Positions 1-10,384 of a DNA stretch of 64,000 bases are shown piece by piece. The stretch is from Rhodospirillales bacterium. GTDB lineage: Bacteria > Pseudomonadota > Alphaproteobacteria > SMXQ01. A program made the position numbers and the translations under genes. Each line of letters begins with the position of its first letter. Positions within the stretch are counted from its first letter, which is position 1. The notes beneath the pieces were generated by a model that made no database searches, was not told the DNA's origin, and saw only the letters and a program-made list of their open reading frames with translations. The stretch is taken from contig JABIXC010000017.1 in NCBI GenBank assembly GCA_018666775.1, positions 248,001 through 312,000 on the forward strand, written 5' to 3'.

Positions 1-8
1 GTTTTTTC

Positions 9-476
9 ATGGAAAATGTCATCAGCAGCCACGTCAAGGAAACAGCAGCCCGAGAGATATCCGAGGCATCGGGATCCTACGTCTGTGGCCCTGTACGTTA
101 TGCCTTGTTGGCATTTGGGTGGCTCAATGTTGGTCTTGGGATTATTGGCGTGTTTTTACCGGTGATGCCAACAACGGTTTTTTTGCTGATGGCCCTTTGG
201 GCATTTTCAAAGAGTTCAACCCGCTTTCATAGCTGGCTTTACAGCCACCGCTATCTTGGGCGTCCGTTGCGCGATTGGCATGCCCATCGTGTCATCCCGC
301 CTCAGGCCAAGGCCACGGCAGTGACAATGATGAGTGCCAGTTGGATATTTGTTGCTTTTTTTGTGGCCAATGACTGGGCCCTGCCCGCCTTGTTGGCCGG
401 GATCATGGTGCCGGCCGCGAGCTATATCCTGTCCCGCCCATCGCGCCCGTCTGGGGCAGCAGAGGAATTACTGTAG
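9..476 (+). CDS. DUF454 (YbaN-like) small inner-membrane protein
   Basis: A 155-residue membrane protein of the DUF454/YbaN family, whose biochemical role is unknown. A short hydrophilic N-terminus is followed by a hydrophobic stretch at about residues 30-65 containing GVFLPVMPTTVFLL, then WAFSKSS and RFHSWLYSHRYLGRPLRDW. These Pro-Thr and Trp/Arg-rich segments are hallmarks of the family. Two more hydrophobic helices follow at about residues 100-140. The ATG lies only eight bases from the window edge, so a start further upstream cannot be excluded. It ends before a hairpin that belongs to the opposite-strand tRNA gene. Family call is firm; function is not known. Confidence 0.85.
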   Translation: MENVISSHVKETAAREISEASGSYVCGPVRYALLAFGWLNVGLGIIGVFLPVMPTTVFLLMALWAFSKSSTRFHSWLYSHRYLGRPLRDWHAHRVIPPQAKATAVTMMSASWIFVAFFVANDWALPALLAGIMVPAASYILSRPSRPSGAAEELL

Positions 477-543
477 GCATCGACACAAGCCTGCCCCTCA
501 AACACAGCCTGAAACTTTCAAAGCGTGATAAATCGGGTGGCCC

Positions 544-590
544 AAAAAGCCACAGGCGCACCCAATTTGGGCACGCCTGTATTTGGCTTT
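544..590 (-). terminator. Terminator of the tRNA-Lys gene
   Basis: On the minus strand, directly downstream of the tRNA-Lys CCA end, a long hairpin forms. An outer 7-bp stem pairs 546-552 with 584-590. An inner stem with two mismatches pairs about 552-565 with 567-580. It ends in a run of T on the minus strand (the A tract at 544-548). Position and T tract fit a rho-independent terminator. Confidence 0.7.
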
Positions 591-597
591 CGGAAAG

Positions 598-672
598 TGG
601 TGGGCCGGGTGGGGATCGAACCCACGGCCATCCGCTTAAAAGGCGGATGCTCTACCCCTGAGCTACCGGCCC
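598..672 (-). tRNA. tRNA-Lys (anticodon UUU)
   Basis: A complete cloverleaf on the minus strand. The 7-bp acceptor stem is GGGCCGG with CCGGCCC, the D arm is GCTC/GAGC, the anticodon stem is TCCGC/GCGGA with loop CTTTTAA (anticodon TTT), and the T arm is GTGGG/CCCAC with loop TTCGATC. The discriminator is A and the 3' CCA is encoded. The anticodon reads lysine codons AAA and AAG. A strong hairpin follows immediately. Confidence 0.96.
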
Positions 673-760
673 ACAATCTCCGGGCTGCGGTTTAGCATGA
701 CAGAGGCGGTCTGAAAAGCGTGGGTTGGCCATTATTCCGAAATAATTGGCATAAATCGCC

Positions 761-1561
761 TTAAACGCCATTTTCCCACTTTCCAAGGTCAACTTCCCAG
801 CCTTTTGCCATGGAAAGGTCCACCCCATTGGCTTCCAGATCACGGATCCGGTGTTCCGCATATGGCCTTGAATCTGGCCTTGGGGCCACGGGAATTTCCT
901 TTTTAAAGTTAGCCAGTTTTTCATCCATATCGGAAACCAGAAAACCGATGTGGTTCATGCCAAAGCGTTCTTCATGGCCTTCCAGGGTTATGTTGTAATA
1001 GGGATGGATTGCAAAATTGGTAAATCCATCAGCTGCAAACCGGTTTTTGCGCCCCTGCTGGCGTCGTTCGCGGGACGTGTCCAGTTCGCGGAAATTGAAC
1101 ATATCAACGTAGAAATCAAGAATGTTGGTTGGGTCCAGGGCATTTAAGGCAATATGGGCCATCCGTGGAATGCGTGTTTCTTCGCGGCCAATCCCAAAAT
1201 TTGATTCAGAAAGGCTGATGGCATGGCATTCAGGATCAAAAATGCGGACCTCGCCAAAATGTAGCCCGCCTTGTTCCTCAATCACTTCGCCGCGCGGTGT
1301 GCGGTCGAGATATTTGGTGATGACTTTGTCCATATCGTCCACTTCCAGGCCGATATGGTGAAGACCAATGGTTTTATCCATTTCATCCAGATCGTCACGC
1401 GCCTTTAAAAAGGTGATGTTAAAGGACCCATCGGTCAGCGATATATCCCCGCTATTGGATCGACCCAATTCTTCCAGCGCCAGATGACGGGTGTAAAAAT
1501 CCGCCATGCGGTCTGGGTCTTCAGACAGATAGGCAAGATAGCGCAAGCGTCCGGTGGTCAT
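761..1561 (-). CDS. Two-domain VOC (glyoxalase/extradiol dioxygenase-like) protein
   Basis: A protein of about 266 residues with two vicinal-oxygen-chelate halves. The first starts at RLRYLAYLSEDPDRMADFY and carries GLHHIGLEVDD. The second starts at RMAHIALNALDPTNILDFY and carries MNHIGFLVSDMD. This is the layout of catechol 2,3-dioxygenase-like enzymes, where a His-His-Glu triad in one domain binds Fe or Mn. Histidines at plausible metal positions are present, but I cannot assign a substrate. A strong GGGAGG at 1569-1574 precedes a cluster TTG-ATG-ATG; the last ATG at 1561 has the best spacing, though 1564 or 1567 are possible. It stands alone between tRNA-Lys and coaD, so its pathway is not indicated by neighbours. 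Confidence 0.8.
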   Translation of the reverse strand: MTTGRLRYLAYLSEDPDRMADFYTRHLALEELGRSNSGDISLTDGSFNITFLKARDDLDEMDKTIGLHHIGLEVDDMDKVITKYLDRTPRGEVIEEQGGLHFGEVRIFDPECHAISLSESNFGIGREETRIPRMAHIALNALDPTNILDFYVDMFNFRELDTSRERRQQGRKNRFAADGFTNFAIHPYYNITLEGHEERFGMNHIGFLVSDMDEKLANFKKEIPVAPRPDSRPYAEHRIRDLEANGVDLSMAKGWEVDLGKWENGV

Positions 1562-1658
1562 CATCAATCCTCCCTGAATTTAGCCATTATGGCTTTTTAG
1601 AAAGTGTAATGGAATTTGGAAGCCGGGAATACTGTCTTGGTGAACCTGTGCGCCGCAT

Positions 1659-2159
1659 TCAGGAATTTTCGTAATGCGCTTTCAAGGTTTGGGAGACATT
1701 TTCGGATACAAACTGGGAAATATCCCCGCCCAAGCGACAGATTTCTTTGACGAACCGTGACGATATAAATTGGTGGCGGTCTGATGCCATCAAAAAGACG
1801 GTTTCTACATCGGGGTTGAGACGAGAATTCATACCAACCATCTGGAATTCGTATTCGAAATCTGAAACGGCTCGAAGTCCCCGGATGATCAGTGATGCGC
1901 CATTTTCTTCGGCCAGTGAAACCAGCAAGCCGTCAAAGGCGATGACTTCGATGGTGGCAGTGGTATCAAGTGTTGCAATGTCTGCTTCGACCAGAGCAAC
2001 GCGTTCTTCAACAGAAAAAACCGGGTTCTTGCCATCATTCGCAGCAACCCCAATGATAAGGTGGTCTACGGCCCGGGTTGCGCGACGGATAATATCCAGA
2101 TGCCCCAACGTAATGGGATCAAACGAACCGGGATAAATGCCCCTTTTGGGATTAGTCAT
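1659..2159 (-). CDS. coaD: Phosphopantetheine adenylyltransferase
   Basis: CoaD transfers AMP from ATP to 4'-phosphopantetheine, the penultimate step of coenzyme A synthesis, in the cytosol. The N-terminus [18 protein letters not shown] contains the nucleotidyltransferase T/HxGH-type motif, and [15 protein letters not shown] near the end is the second ATP-contact motif. The product is 166 residues, usual for the family. I chose ATG 2159 because it overlaps the gyrA stop codon by eight bases, as expected for translational coupling. A longer frame reaching 2192 would run into gyrA with residues foreign to the family. It is transcribed after gyrA on the minus strand. Confidence 0.96.
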   Translation of the reverse strand: MTNPKRGIYPGSFDPITLGHLDIIRRATRAVDHLIIGVAANDGKNPVFSVEERVALVEADIATLDTTATIEVIAFDGLLVSLAEENGASLIIRGLRAVSDFEYEFQMVGMNSRLNPDVETVFLMASDRHQFISSRFVKEICRLGGDISQFVSENVSQTLKAHYENS

Positions 2160-5112
2160 CGGACGGCTCCTCTGCTTGATCAGATTCTGCATCTAAATCT
2201 GGCGAAGGATCAAGACCATTGCTGGTTGGCTCGGGTGCGCTGCCCTCCCCGCCTTCTTCGGTGCCTTCTATGCCATCTGTGGCGACATCACCTTCGGTGC
2301 CATCTTCGTCCATATCTTCTGGCAGGTCTTCATCATCATCGACATCAACCATATGGGCAATGGAAACGACCCGTTCATCATCGTTGATGCGGAACAGCGT
2401 GACTCCCCGGGTTGACCGGCCGGCAATGCGGATATCGGTGACGGGGGTGCGAATTAATTTTCCGCCATCGGTGACCAGCATAATCTGGTCATCGTCCATG
2501 ACAGGGAATGCGGCGGCAACATGATTGTCACCGGCGCCAAACTTCATCAGTTCAATGCCTTTGCCCCCACGCCGCGTGATCCGGTATTCGAACGCTGAAC
2601 TGCGTTTGCCAAACCCGGAATCGGCAATGGTCAACAGGAACTGTTCTGCGGCAAATAATTCATCAAATCGAACTTGGCTGATGGTGTCCTGGGTTGCGGC
2701 TGCATTTTCTGCCACCACTTCGACTTTGACGCCTTTGTCTTCTTCGGTGTCATGATTGCCGTTACCATTCCCATTGGCCCCGCGACGCAAGGCGCCAGCC
2801 TGGCGTAAATAGGCCGTGCGTTCATCGGTTTCAATAATGAGGTGGCGCAGGATAGACATTGAAATGACAGAATCGTCCTTATCCAGACGAATGCCCCTGT
2901 TGCCGGTGGAATTGCGGCCGGTAAAGACACGGACCTCTGTTGCTGGAAAGCGAATGCATTTTCCATGCAGGGTTGCCAGAAGCACGTCGGCGTCTTCGGT
3001 GCAGGTTTGAACCCCGATCAGTTGATCCCCTTCATCAAGCTTCATGGCAATTTTGCCATTCGACATCACGTTGCTGAAATCGGAAAGCCGATTGCGACGG
3101 ACATTGCCCGATGCGGTTGAGAACATGACATGCAAATCACTCCATGTTTCCTCATCTTCGGGCAACGGCATCAAGGTGGTGATGGTTTCACCTTCTTGCA
3201 GGGGGAACAGGTTGATCATGGCCTTGCCAATGGATTGGGGTGAGCCAATGGGCAAGCGATAGACTTTTTCTTTGTAAACGATGCCCCGTGATGAAAAGAA
3301 CAACACCGGCGTATGGGTGTTGACCACAAAGACCTGGGCAACAAAATCTTCGTCCCGGGTGTTCATGCCTGAACGGCCTTTGCCACCACGACGCTGGGCA
3401 CGGTAGGCGTTAAGGGGGACGCGTTTTATGTATCCCTTATGCGAAACGGTGACGACCATTTCTTCGCGCTGGATCAGGTCTTCGATATCAACTTCGGCGC
3501 TCGATTCTTCCAAGGTGGTGCGTCTTGGGTTTGCAAATTCTTCTTTTACCTCGACCAGTTCATCGCGAAGGATGGACCGCAGTTTTTCCCGTGAGCTAAG
3601 GATTGTTAGGAATTCCTTGATCTGGTCGCAAACGTCGATCAGTTCTTCGGCGATTTTATCGCGTTCCAAACCGGTTAACCGGTGCAGTCTTAATTCCAGA
3701 ATGGCGCGGGCATGGGCTTCGGATAATTGGTAATGACCATCTACGACTTCCCTGCCGGGTTCATCAATGAGTTCAATCAGTGGTGCCACGTCTTTTGCGG
3801 GCCAGGGTTTCGCCATCAGGTTTTCACGTGCCGTCTGGGGATCTTTAGCGGCCCGGATCATAGCAATGGCATCATCAAGATTGGCAACCGCAATGGCCAA
3901 GCCGACCAAGATATGGGCACGGTCCCGGGCCTTGCCCAGTTCAAAGGCCGTGCGTCTGGTAATCACCTCTTCGCGGAAATCGATGAAGGCTTCAAGGATT
4001 TGCTTGAGGTTCATCATTTCTGGTCGGCCGCCATTCAAGGCCAACATGTTGACACCGAATGAGGTCTGAAGCGGCGTGTAACGGTAAAGCTGGTTCAGGA
4101 CGATCTCAGACATGGCCTCGCGGCGCAGTTCAATGACGACACGAACCCCGTCACGGTCTGATTCATCGCGTAGTTCAGAAATGCCTTCAACCCGTTTTTC
4201 ACGAACCACATTGGCGATGTGTTCAATCATGCGGGATTTATTAACCTGATACGGAATTTCCGTGATGATGATGGCTTCGCGGTCACGGCCCAATTCTTCG
4301 ATATGCGTGCGTCCACGGATGACCACAGAACCGCGCCCGGTATGATAGGCAGAACGAATGCCGGCACTGCCATGAATGATCCCACCGGTTGGAAAGTCCG
4401 GCCCGGGCACACATTCAATCAATTGTTCAATGGTGGTCTCTGGATCATCCAGTAACAAGAAGCAGGCATCAATTAATTCGCCAAGATTTTGCGGCGGAAT
4501 GTTGGTTGCCATGCCAACCGCGATGCCGCCTGCCCCATTGACCAACAGGTTTGGAAACCGGGCTGGTAAAACCATAGGTTCGCGGGTGGTCGCATCGTAA
4601 TTTTCTTGAAAATTAACGGTGTCTTGATCGATGCCTTCCAGCAGCAGGTGGGCAACCTTGTGAAGACGCGCTTCGGTATAGCGCATGGCAGCAGCGGGAT
4701 CGCCATCCATGGAACCAAAGTTCCCCTGACCATGGATCAGAGGCAGACGCATGGAAAAGCTCTGAGCCATGCGAACCATGGCATCGTAAATGGCAGAATC
4801 GCCATGGGGGTGATCTTTACCCATGACATCACCAACGATGCGCGCCGATTTACGGAAGGGTTTGTTCCAGTCGTAACCCTGTTCCTTCATCGAAAACAGA
4901 ATGCGCCGGTGAACCGGTTTCAGACCATCGCGCACGTCAGGAAGCGCTCGCGAAACGATTACGCTCATGGCGTAATCGAGATACGATTTCTTCATCTCAT
5001 CTTCGATGGTGATGAAGGGAATTCCGGGCGGCAAAGGCGGCGGCGCGCTGTCTTCTGGCCCGTTTTCCGGGGGTTCTTCGGGGGTGTCTTCGGGTGGTGG
5101 AATTTCGGTCAA
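2152..5112 (-). CDS. gyrA: DNA gyrase subunit A
   Basis: GyrA is the breakage-reunion subunit of gyrase, which with GyrB introduces negative supercoils. The catalytic tyrosine is Tyr145 in [10 protein letters not shown]. The quinolone-resistance region [10 protein letters not shown] has Ser106 and Asp110, equivalent to E. coli Ser83 and Asp87, so no resistance substitution is seen there. The GyrA box QRRGGKG opens the C-terminal beta-pinwheel. At 986 residues it is long for the family. The extra length is a Gly-Asn-rich insert between pinwheel blades (about residues 775-805), an acidic tail after the last blade and a proline/glutamate-rich N-terminus. The frame opens at a TTG codon, since the next ATG lies inside the conserved start of the core. 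Confident call; exact start less so. Confidence 0.97.
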   Translation of the reverse strand: MTEIPPPEDTPEEPPENGPEDSAPPPLPPGIPFITIEDEMKKSYLDYAMSVIVSRALPDVRDGLKPVHRRILFSMKEQGYDWNKPFRKSARIVGDVMGKDHPHGDSAIYDAMVRMAQSFSMRLPLIHGQGNFGSMDGDPAAAMRYTEARLHKVAHLLLEGIDQDTVNFQENYDATTREPMVLPARFPNLLVNGAGGIAVGMATNIPPQNLGELIDACFLLLDDPETTIEQLIECVPGPDFPTGGIIHGSAGIRSAYHTGRGSVVIRGRTHIEELGRDREAIIITEIPYQVNKSRMIEHIANVVREKRVEGISELRDESDRDGVRVVIELRREAMSEIVLNQLYRYTPLQTSFGVNMLALNGGRPEMMNLKQILEAFIDFREEVITRRTAFELGKARDRAHILVGLAIAVANLDDAIAMIRAAKDPQTARENLMAKPWPAKDVAPLIELIDEPGREVVDGHYQLSEAHARAILELRLHRLTGLERDKIAEELIDVCDQIKEFLTILSSREKLRSILRDELVEVKEEFANPRRTTLEESSAEVDIEDLIQREEMVVTVSHKGYIKRVPLNAYRAQRRGGKGRSGMNTRDEDFVAQVFVVNTHTPVLFFSSRGIVYKEKVYRLPIGSPQSIGKAMINLFPLQEGETITTLMPLPEDEETWSDLHVMFSTASGNVRRNRLSDFSNVMSNGKIAMKLDEGDQLIGVQTCTEDADVLLATLHGKCIRFPATEVRVFTGRNSTGNRGIRLDKDDSVISMSILRHLIIETDERTAYLRQAGALRRGANGNGNGNHDTEEDKGVKVEVVAENAAATQDTISQVRFDELFAAEQFLLTIADSGFGKRSSAFEYRITRRGGKGIELMKFGAGDNHVAAAFPVMDDDQIMLVTDGGKLIRTPVTDIRIAGRSTRGVTLFRINDDERVVSIAHMVDVDDDEDLPEDMDEDGTEGDVATDGIEGTEEGGEGSAPEPTSNGLDPSPDLDAESDQAEEPSDD

Positions 5113-5136
5113 GTAAACAGGTCCGAGTAAGGGTAT

Positions 5137-5167
5137 GTACAGGGGAAAAATGGTCCCCGTACAGGGG
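5137..5167. repeat. Hairpin plus 9-bp direct repeat upstream of gyrA
   Basis: GTACAGGGG occurs at 5137-5145 and again at 5159-5167, 22 bases apart. The intervening CCCCGTAC (5155-5162) can pair with the first copy, with one bulged A. The element lies 25-55 bases upstream of the gyrA start codon, so it would fall in the gyrA leader or promoter. A regulatory role is inference only. Confidence 0.4.
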
Positions 5168-5248
5168 TCGTTAATACCGCTAAATATAGCTTATCGGACG
5201 TCCAACAACAACAAGATAGTGTCGAAAAACCTGTTTTTTGTGAAAGGG

Positions 5249-5276
5249 TTACAGGGCACCATTTGGTGCCCTGTAA
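5249..5276 (-). terminator. Perfect 13-bp hairpin after ssb
   Basis: A perfect inverted repeat, 13 bp per arm with a 2-base loop, lies 32 bases downstream of the ssb stop on the minus strand. No continuous T run follows at once, although T-rich DNA appears about ten bases later. It is therefore a likely but not classical terminator separating ssb from gyrA. Confidence 0.55.
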
Positions 5277-5307
5277 CGGGTTCTAAACCAGAGAAGAAAA
5301 CAGGTTT

Positions 5308-5802
5308 CTAGAACGGGATTTCGTCGTCGAGATCAGGGCCACCCATGGGCGCATCCTGAGCGCCGCCAATGCTTGCACCGCCACTGGCTGCACCGGCACC
5401 AGCACTGGCACCAACAGCACCACCACTGGCATAATCGCCACCGCCTTCGCCTCGGGAATCCAGCATGGTCAATTCGCCACGGAATTTGTTGAGGACAATT
5501 TCTGTGGTGTATTTATCGACGCCTTCTTTATCCTGCCATTTGCGGGTCTGCAATTGGCCTTCGATATAAAGTTTGGCGCCCTTGCGCAGGTATTGTTCAG
5601 CAATACCGGCAAGATGTTCGTTGAAAATGACCACCCGGTGCCATTCCGTTTTTTCACGGCGCTCACCCGTGGTGCGATCTTTCCAGTTTTCAGAGGTGGC
5701 CAATGAAAGCTGGACGATTTTGTTGCCGTCCTGGGTTGAACGAACTTCAGGGTCCCGGCCCAGGTTTCCCACCAGAATGACCTTGTTAACGCTACCAGCC
5801 AT
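5308..5802 (-). CDS. ssb: Single-stranded DNA-binding protein
   Basis: SSB coats single-stranded DNA during replication, repair and recombination as an OB-fold tetramer. The OB domain occupies about residues 1-110, beginning [18 protein letters not shown] flexible Gly/Ala/Ser-rich linker follows (about 115-152). The protein ends in the acidic tip DLDDEIPF, which recruits partner proteins. Its length of 164 residues is typical. It is divergent from uvrA, an arrangement also known in enterobacteria. The ATG at 5802 sits at the start of the canonical N-terminus. Confidence 0.97.
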   Translation of the reverse strand: MAGSVNKVILVGNLGRDPEVRSTQDGNKIVQLSLATSENWKDRTTGERREKTEWHRVVIFNEHLAGIAEQYLRKGAKLYIEGQLQTRKWQDKEGVDKYTTEIVLNKFRGELTMLDSRGEGGGDYASGGAVGASAGAGAASGGASIGGAQDAPMGGPDLDDEIPF

Positions 5803-5858
5803 TGGATGACTTCTCCCTTGTTAGATAATGTGTTTAATGCTGGTTGCAGAGTAACCGA

Positions 5859-5902
5859 AAACGATCGCCCTGACAGCGATAAACGATCGTCTGGACAGCA
5901 AT
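5859..5902. repeat. 22-bp tandem repeat in the ssb-uvrA divergent region
   Basis: Two adjacent 22-base copies (5859-5880 and 5881-5902) differ at four positions. Each starts AAACGATCG, which contains the palindrome CGATCG, and each contains GACAGC. They lie between the ssb start and the chosen uvrA start, where a divergent promoter must be. Two adjacent helically phased sites (about two turns apart) would suit an operator, but that is inference. Confidence 0.55.
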
Positions 5903-5979
5903 TTTGTAACAATTCTGTTGGGCATTTCTTTTTTTTCATGCAAAAACAGCCTTCCGTAGTGATCTCACCCAAAGAACCC

Positions 5980-8900
5980 ATGGCATCCGTCAAAAAAAAT
6001 ATCAGCACCGGGCGAAAGCGCCCGAAAAAAACGGCCCCAAAGGCCAGTGCGAAGGCACGCCCGAAACCACGGCCTGAAACCAAGCCTAAAACCAAGAAGA
6101 CCGATTCTGTGGCATCTTCTGTCATTGTGGGTGGCTTTGATGGCCCCCGCATCAGCGTCCGGGGGGCCCGGGAACATAATCTAGCCGGGATTGATGTGGA
6201 TATTCCCCGCGATCAACTGACGGTGATCACCGGGCTTTCGGGTTCTGGCAAGTCATCGTTGGCCTTTGACACCATTTATGCCGAAGGCCAGCGCCGTTAT
6301 GTGGAAAGCCTGTCCGCCTATGCGCGGCAATTTCTGGAATTAATGTCTAAGCCCGATTATGACACCATCGAAGGCTTGTCCCCGGCGATTTCCATTGAAC
6401 AAAAGACCACATCGCGCAATCCCCGTTCTACGGTCGGCACGGTGACGGAAGTTTATGATTATCTGCGCCTTCTGTATGCAAGGGTTGGCACGCCCTACTC
6501 TCCTGCGACCGGCCTGCCTATCGAGAGCCAAACCGTTTCCCAGATGGTGGATGGCATTCTGGCCATGGGTGATGGCAAGCGGATTTACCTGTTGGCACCC
6601 ATTGTCAGGGGCCGCAAAGGGGAATACCGCCGGGAACTGCAGGAAATGCAAAAGCGCGGCTTTCAGCGCGTACAAATTGACGGCGAAATTTATGAAATTG
6701 ATGATGCGCCCCAGCTAAAGAAAACCGTGACCCACGATATTGATGTGGTGGTGGACCGTTTGGTGATCTCCAAGAGCCTCGGTAATCGGCTGCCTGATAG
6801 CCTGGAGGTAGCACTGGGGCTGTCCGACGGGCTGGTTTATGCCATGGATGCCGAGAATGGCGAGCGCAAGACCTTCTCTGCCCGGTTTGCCTGCCCGGTT
6901 TCCGGATTTTCGCTGGATGAAATTGAGCCCCGGTTGTTTTCCTTTAACAATCCCCATGGTGCCTGTCCTGCTTGTGATGGTTTGGGGGTGAAGCTTTATT
7001 TCGATCCTCAATTGGTGGTGCCAGATGGTGATGTAAGCCTGCGCGATGGGGCCATTGCGCCCTGGGCCAAGTCATCGTCGCGGTATTACACCCAAACCCT
7101 TGATTCGTTGGCCGCACAATTCAAGTTTTCGACCACCGTGCCCTTCAATGAACTGCATCAGCGCTTCCGCGACATCATTTTGACAGGTTCCGGCGATGAC
7201 CCCGTGACCATGAAATACGATGACGGGTTCAAGACCTATGACGTCACCAAACCCTTTGAAGGCGTTATTCCCAATCTTGAGCGCCGCTTTTTCGAGGCCG
7301 ATTCATCGTGGATGCGCGATGAAATGTCGCGGTATCAGACCTCTCATCCGTGTGAAGTCTGTGAAGGCCACCGGTTAAAGCCCGAAGCGCTGTGTGTGAA
7401 AATTGCTGGGCGTCATATTGGCGAGGTAACGGCCCTGTCTGTGAAGGCGGCAGCCGCATGGTTTTCAACCGTTGCCGATGAATTGAGCCCGCAAAAGCGC
7501 GAAATTGCCGAACGGGTGCTTAGGGAAATCAGGGATCGCCTCGGCTTCTTGGTCGATGTTGGGCTGCAATACCTGACCATTTCACGAGGGTCTGCAACCC
7601 TTTCCGGGGGTGAAAGCCAACGCATCCGGCTGGCATCGCAAATTGGATCGGGGCTTACGGGTGTTTTGTATGTGCTTGATGAACCGTCCATTGGTTTGCA
7701 CCAGCGCGATAATGCGCGGCTTTTGGAAACCCTGAAGCGCCTTCGGGATCTGGGCAACACGGTTTTGGTAGTGGAACATGACGAAGAAGCCATCCGCGCT
7801 GCTGATTACCTGATTGATATGGGGCCCGGTGCCGGTGTCCATGGTGGCCAAGTGGTGGCCGCAGGTACGCCAAAACAGGTGTTCAAGAGCGAAGACAGCC
7901 TGACCGCGCAGTATCTGACAGGCAGACGCCGCATTGATGTGCCCCAAATGCGCCGAAAAGGCCGGGGTAAGGCCGAAAACAGGCAAAAAATTACCATCCG
8001 GGGTGCGAGGGCCAATAATCTTGCCAATATCGATGTTGAAATCCCCTTGGCAATCCTGACCTGTGTGACCGGGGTTTCAGGGGGTGGTAAATCATCGCTG
8101 GTGGTGGAAACCCTGTACAAAGCGGCAGCCAGACGGTTGATGCGTGCCCGCACCCTGCCCGGCGATCATGACCGGATTGATGGTCTTGAATTCGTTGATA
8201 AAATCATTGATATCGATCAAAGCCCCATTGGCCGCACGCCACGGTCCAACCCGGCAACCTATACCGGCGCATTCACGCCCATCCGGGATTGGTTTGCGGG
8301 CCTGCCAGAAGCCAAGGCGCGGGGCTACAAGCCCGGGCGCTTTTCCTTCAACGTCAAGGGTGGGCGCTGTGAAACCTGTCAGGGTGATGGGATGATCAAG
8401 ATCGAGATGCATTTTCTGCCAGATGTGTATGTGCAATGCGATTCCTGTCTGGGTCTTCGCTATAATCGTGAAACACTTGAAATAAGGTATAAAAACAAAA
8501 CAATAGCAGGTGTTCTTGATATGACGGTTGAGGAAGGTGCGGTCTTTTTCAAGGCGGTTCCGGCCATTCGAAATAAGCTGGTGACCTTGGAAAAGGTGGG
8601 TCTTGGCTACATTCACATTGGCCAACAGGCGAATACTTTGTCGGGCGGCGAGGCCCAGCGCATTAAATTGGCGAAAGAGCTGGCAAAGCGATCGACCGGG
8701 CGCACCCTTTATATTCTGGATGAACCCACCACCGGGCTGCATTTCGAAGATGTGAAAAAACTGCTGGAAGTGCTGCATCACCTTGTTGATCAGGGCAATT
8801 CTGTGGTGGTGATCGAACATAATCTGGAAGTGATCAAAACAGCCGACTGGATTATTGATTTGGGCCCTGAAGGCGGCGATGGCGGGGGTCAGGTCGTGGC

Positions 8901-8988
8901 TGCGGGCACGCCCGAAGACGTGGTTTTGGTCAAGAAAAGTTACACCGGGCAATATCTTGGTCCTATTTTAACGCCCAAATTGGCCTAA
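5980..8988 (+). CDS. uvrA: Excinuclease ABC subunit A
   Basis: UvrA is the damage-recognition ATPase of nucleotide excision repair and loads UvrB on damaged DNA. It has two ABC modules: Walker [10 protein letters not shown] near residue 84 and GVSGGGKSS near residue 698, each with its LSGGE signature and LDEP Walker B. Zinc-finger cysteines are visible ([16 protein letters not shown] and CDSC). The conserved core begins at [14 protein letters not shown]. In front of it lies an unusual lysine-, proline- and alanine-rich leader of about 50 residues. The frame is open to 5806. I prefer ATG 5980, but 5938 is an alternative, and no strong ribosome site decides between them. It is divergent from ssb, with trmFO 16 bases downstream. 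Confidence 0.96.
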   Translation: MASVKKNISTGRKRPKKTAPKASAKARPKPRPETKPKTKKTDSVASSVIVGGFDGPRISVRGAREHNLAGIDVDIPRDQLTVITGLSGSGKSSLAFDTIYAEGQRRYVESLSAYARQFLELMSKPDYDTIEGLSPAISIEQKTTSRNPRSTVGTVTEVYDYLRLLYARVGTPYSPATGLPIESQTVSQMVDGILAMGDGKRIYLLAPIVRGRKGEYRRELQEMQKRGFQRVQIDGEIYEIDDAPQLKKTVTHDIDVVVDRLVISKSLGNRLPDSLEVALGLSDGLVYAMDAENGERKTFSARFACPVSGFSLDEIEPRLFSFNNPHGACPACDGLGVKLYFDPQLVVPDGDVSLRDGAIAPWAKSSSRYYTQTLDSLAAQFKFSTTVPFNELHQRFRDIILTGSGDDPVTMKYDDGFKTYDVTKPFEGVIPNLERRFFEADSSWMRDEMSRYQTSHPCEVCEGHRLKPEALCVKIAGRHIGEVTALSVKAAAAWFSTVADELSPQKREIAERVLREIRDRLGFLVDVGLQYLTISRGSATLSGGESQRIRLASQIGSGLTGVLYVLDEPSIGLHQRDNARLLETLKRLRDLGNTVLVVEHDEEAIRAADYLIDMGPGAGVHGGQVVAAGTPKQVFKSEDSLTAQYLTGRRRIDVPQMRRKGRGKAENRQKITIRGARANNLANIDVEIPLAILTCVTGVSGGGKSSLVVETLYKAAARRLMRARTLPGDHDRIDGLEFVDKIIDIDQSPIGRTPRSNPATYTGAFTPIRDWFAGLPEAKARGYKPGRFSFNVKGGRCETCQGDGMIKIEMHFLPDVYVQCDSCLGLRYNRETLEIRYKNKTIAGVLDMTVEEGAVFFKAVPAIRNKLVTLEKVGLGYIHIGQQANTLSGGEAQRIKLAKELAKRSTGRTLYILDEPTTGLHFEDVKKLLEVLHHLVDQGNSVVVIEHNLEVIKTADWIIDLGPEGGDGGGQVVAAGTPEDVVLVKKSYTGQYLGPILTPKLA

Positions 8989-9004
8989 CGGAAAAGCACC
9001 CCTC

Positions 9005-10384
9005 ATGCCTATTCACCCTATTCACGTTATTGGTGCCGGCCTTGCGGGTTCTGAGGCCGCCTGGGCGGTTGCCCGGGCCGGTGTTCCGGTGATCTTGCAT
9101 GAAATGCGTCCGGTTGTTGGCACAGACGTGCACCAGACCGGTGATTTTGCCGAATTGGTCTGTTCCAATTCGTTCCGGTCTGACGATGCCACCACCAATG
9201 CCGTTGGCTTGCTCCATGCTGAAATGCGCGATGCAGGATCGCTGGTCATGCAATCGGCCGATGCCCATAAAGTCCCCGCTGGTGGCGCTTTGGCGGCCGA
9301 TCGTGACGCATTTTCAAAGGCCGTAACCGCATCGATTGAGGCAGAGCCCCTGATCACGATTGAGCGCACAGAGCTTTCCATCTGGCCGCCCGATGATTGG
9401 GAAAGTGTGATCATTGCCACCGGGCCTTTGACATCGCCCGCACTGGCCGATGCCATTGGGGAACGCACGGGCGAAGAACATCTGGCCTTTTTTGATGCCA
9501 TTGCGCCCATTATTTATCACGATTCCATTGATTTCGATGTTGCCTGGATGCAGTCGCGCTATGACAAGGAAGGCCCCGGCGGCGAAAAGGATTCATACGT
9601 CAATTGCCCCATGGAAAAGGCGCAGTATTACGCCTTTATCGATGCGTTGATTGCGGCTGAAAAAATGCCGTTCAAAGACTGGGAAAAGGACACCCCCTAT
9701 TTTGAAGGGTGTCTGCCGATTGAGGTGATGGCAGAACGTGGCATTGAAACGCTTTCGTTTGGGCCAATGAAGCCCGTGGGATTGACCAATCCCCACACTG
9801 AACCGGGCGCAAACAAGCCTTATGCCATCATCCAGCTGCGCCAAGATAACACACAAGCGACCCTGTTTAATATGGTTGGTTTCCAGACAAAGTTAAAACA
9901 CGGCGAACAAACCCGCATTTTCCGCTCCATTCCGGGCCTTGAAAATGCACGCTTTGCGCGCTTGGGCGGCATCCATCGCAACACGTTTCTCCATTCCCCG
10001 GTGTTGCTTGATGGTGAAATGCGTTTGAAAAAAGAACCCCGTATTCGGTTTGCAGGCCAGATCACCGGGGTTGAAGGCTACGTTGAATCCGCTGCCATGG
10101 GCATTTTGGCTGGCCGTTTTGCAGCAGCAGAGGCCCTTGGCACCACCATGGCCCCACCGCCGGCCACCACGTCCCACGGCGCCTTGCTTAACCACATCAC
10201 CGGGGCCCACACCCCTATTGGCCGTGAAGGAAAAGATTTCCAACCCATGAATGCCAATTTCGGGTTGTTCCCGGAAATGGACCCAAGGGATGAAAAGGGA
10301 AAACGCATACGGGGCAAAAAAGCGCGCCGTGAACTGCGTGCCCTTCAGGGACGCAGTGATTTTTCGGCTTGGCTGAAAGGATGA
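9005..10384 (+). CDS. trmFO: Methylenetetrahydrofolate-tRNA-(uracil-54-C5)-methyltransferase (FADH2-oxidizing)
   Basis: TrmFO makes ribothymidine at position 54 of the tRNA T-loop, using methylenetetrahydrofolate as carbon donor and FADH2 as reductant. The N-terminal dinucleotide-binding motif is [13 protein letters not shown]. Family stretches such as [29 protein letters not shown] and [16 protein letters not shown] are all present over 459 residues, the normal length. It starts shortly after uvrA. Its TGA stop overlaps the ATG of the next gene, so the two are probably translationally coupled. Confidence 0.96.
   Translation: MPIHPIHVIGAGLAGSEAAWAVARAGVPVILHEMRPVVGTDVHQTGDFAELVCSNSFRSDDATTNAVGLLHAEMRDAGSLVMQSADAHKVPAGGALAADRDAFSKAVTASIEAEPLITIERTELSIWPPDDWESVIIATGPLTSPALADAIGERTGEEHLAFFDAIAPIIYHDSIDFDVAWMQSRYDKEGPGGEKDSYVNCPMEKAQYYAFIDALIAAEKMPFKDWEKDTPYFEGCLPIEVMAERGIETLSFGPMKPVGLTNPHTEPGANKPYAIIQLRQDNTQATLFNMVGFQTKLKHGEQTRIFRSIPGLENARFARLGGIHRNTFLHSPVLLDGEMRLKKEPRIRFAGQITGVEGYVESAAMGILAGRFAAAEALGTTMAPPPATTSHGALLNHITGAHTPIGREGKDFQPMNANFGLFPEMDPRDEKGKRIRGKKARRELRALQGRSDFSAWLKG

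Noticed and set aside
5739-5760. GAAC-GAAC near the ssb start as a possible LexA site
   Set aside because: The two halves are adjacent without the seven-base spacer and lie inside the ssb coding sequence.
8092-8952. A 286-codon open frame on the minus strand inside uvrA
   Set aside because: It lies wholly antisense to the highly conserved second half of uvrA and shows no family resemblance; low stop frequency reflects the codon usage of uvrA.
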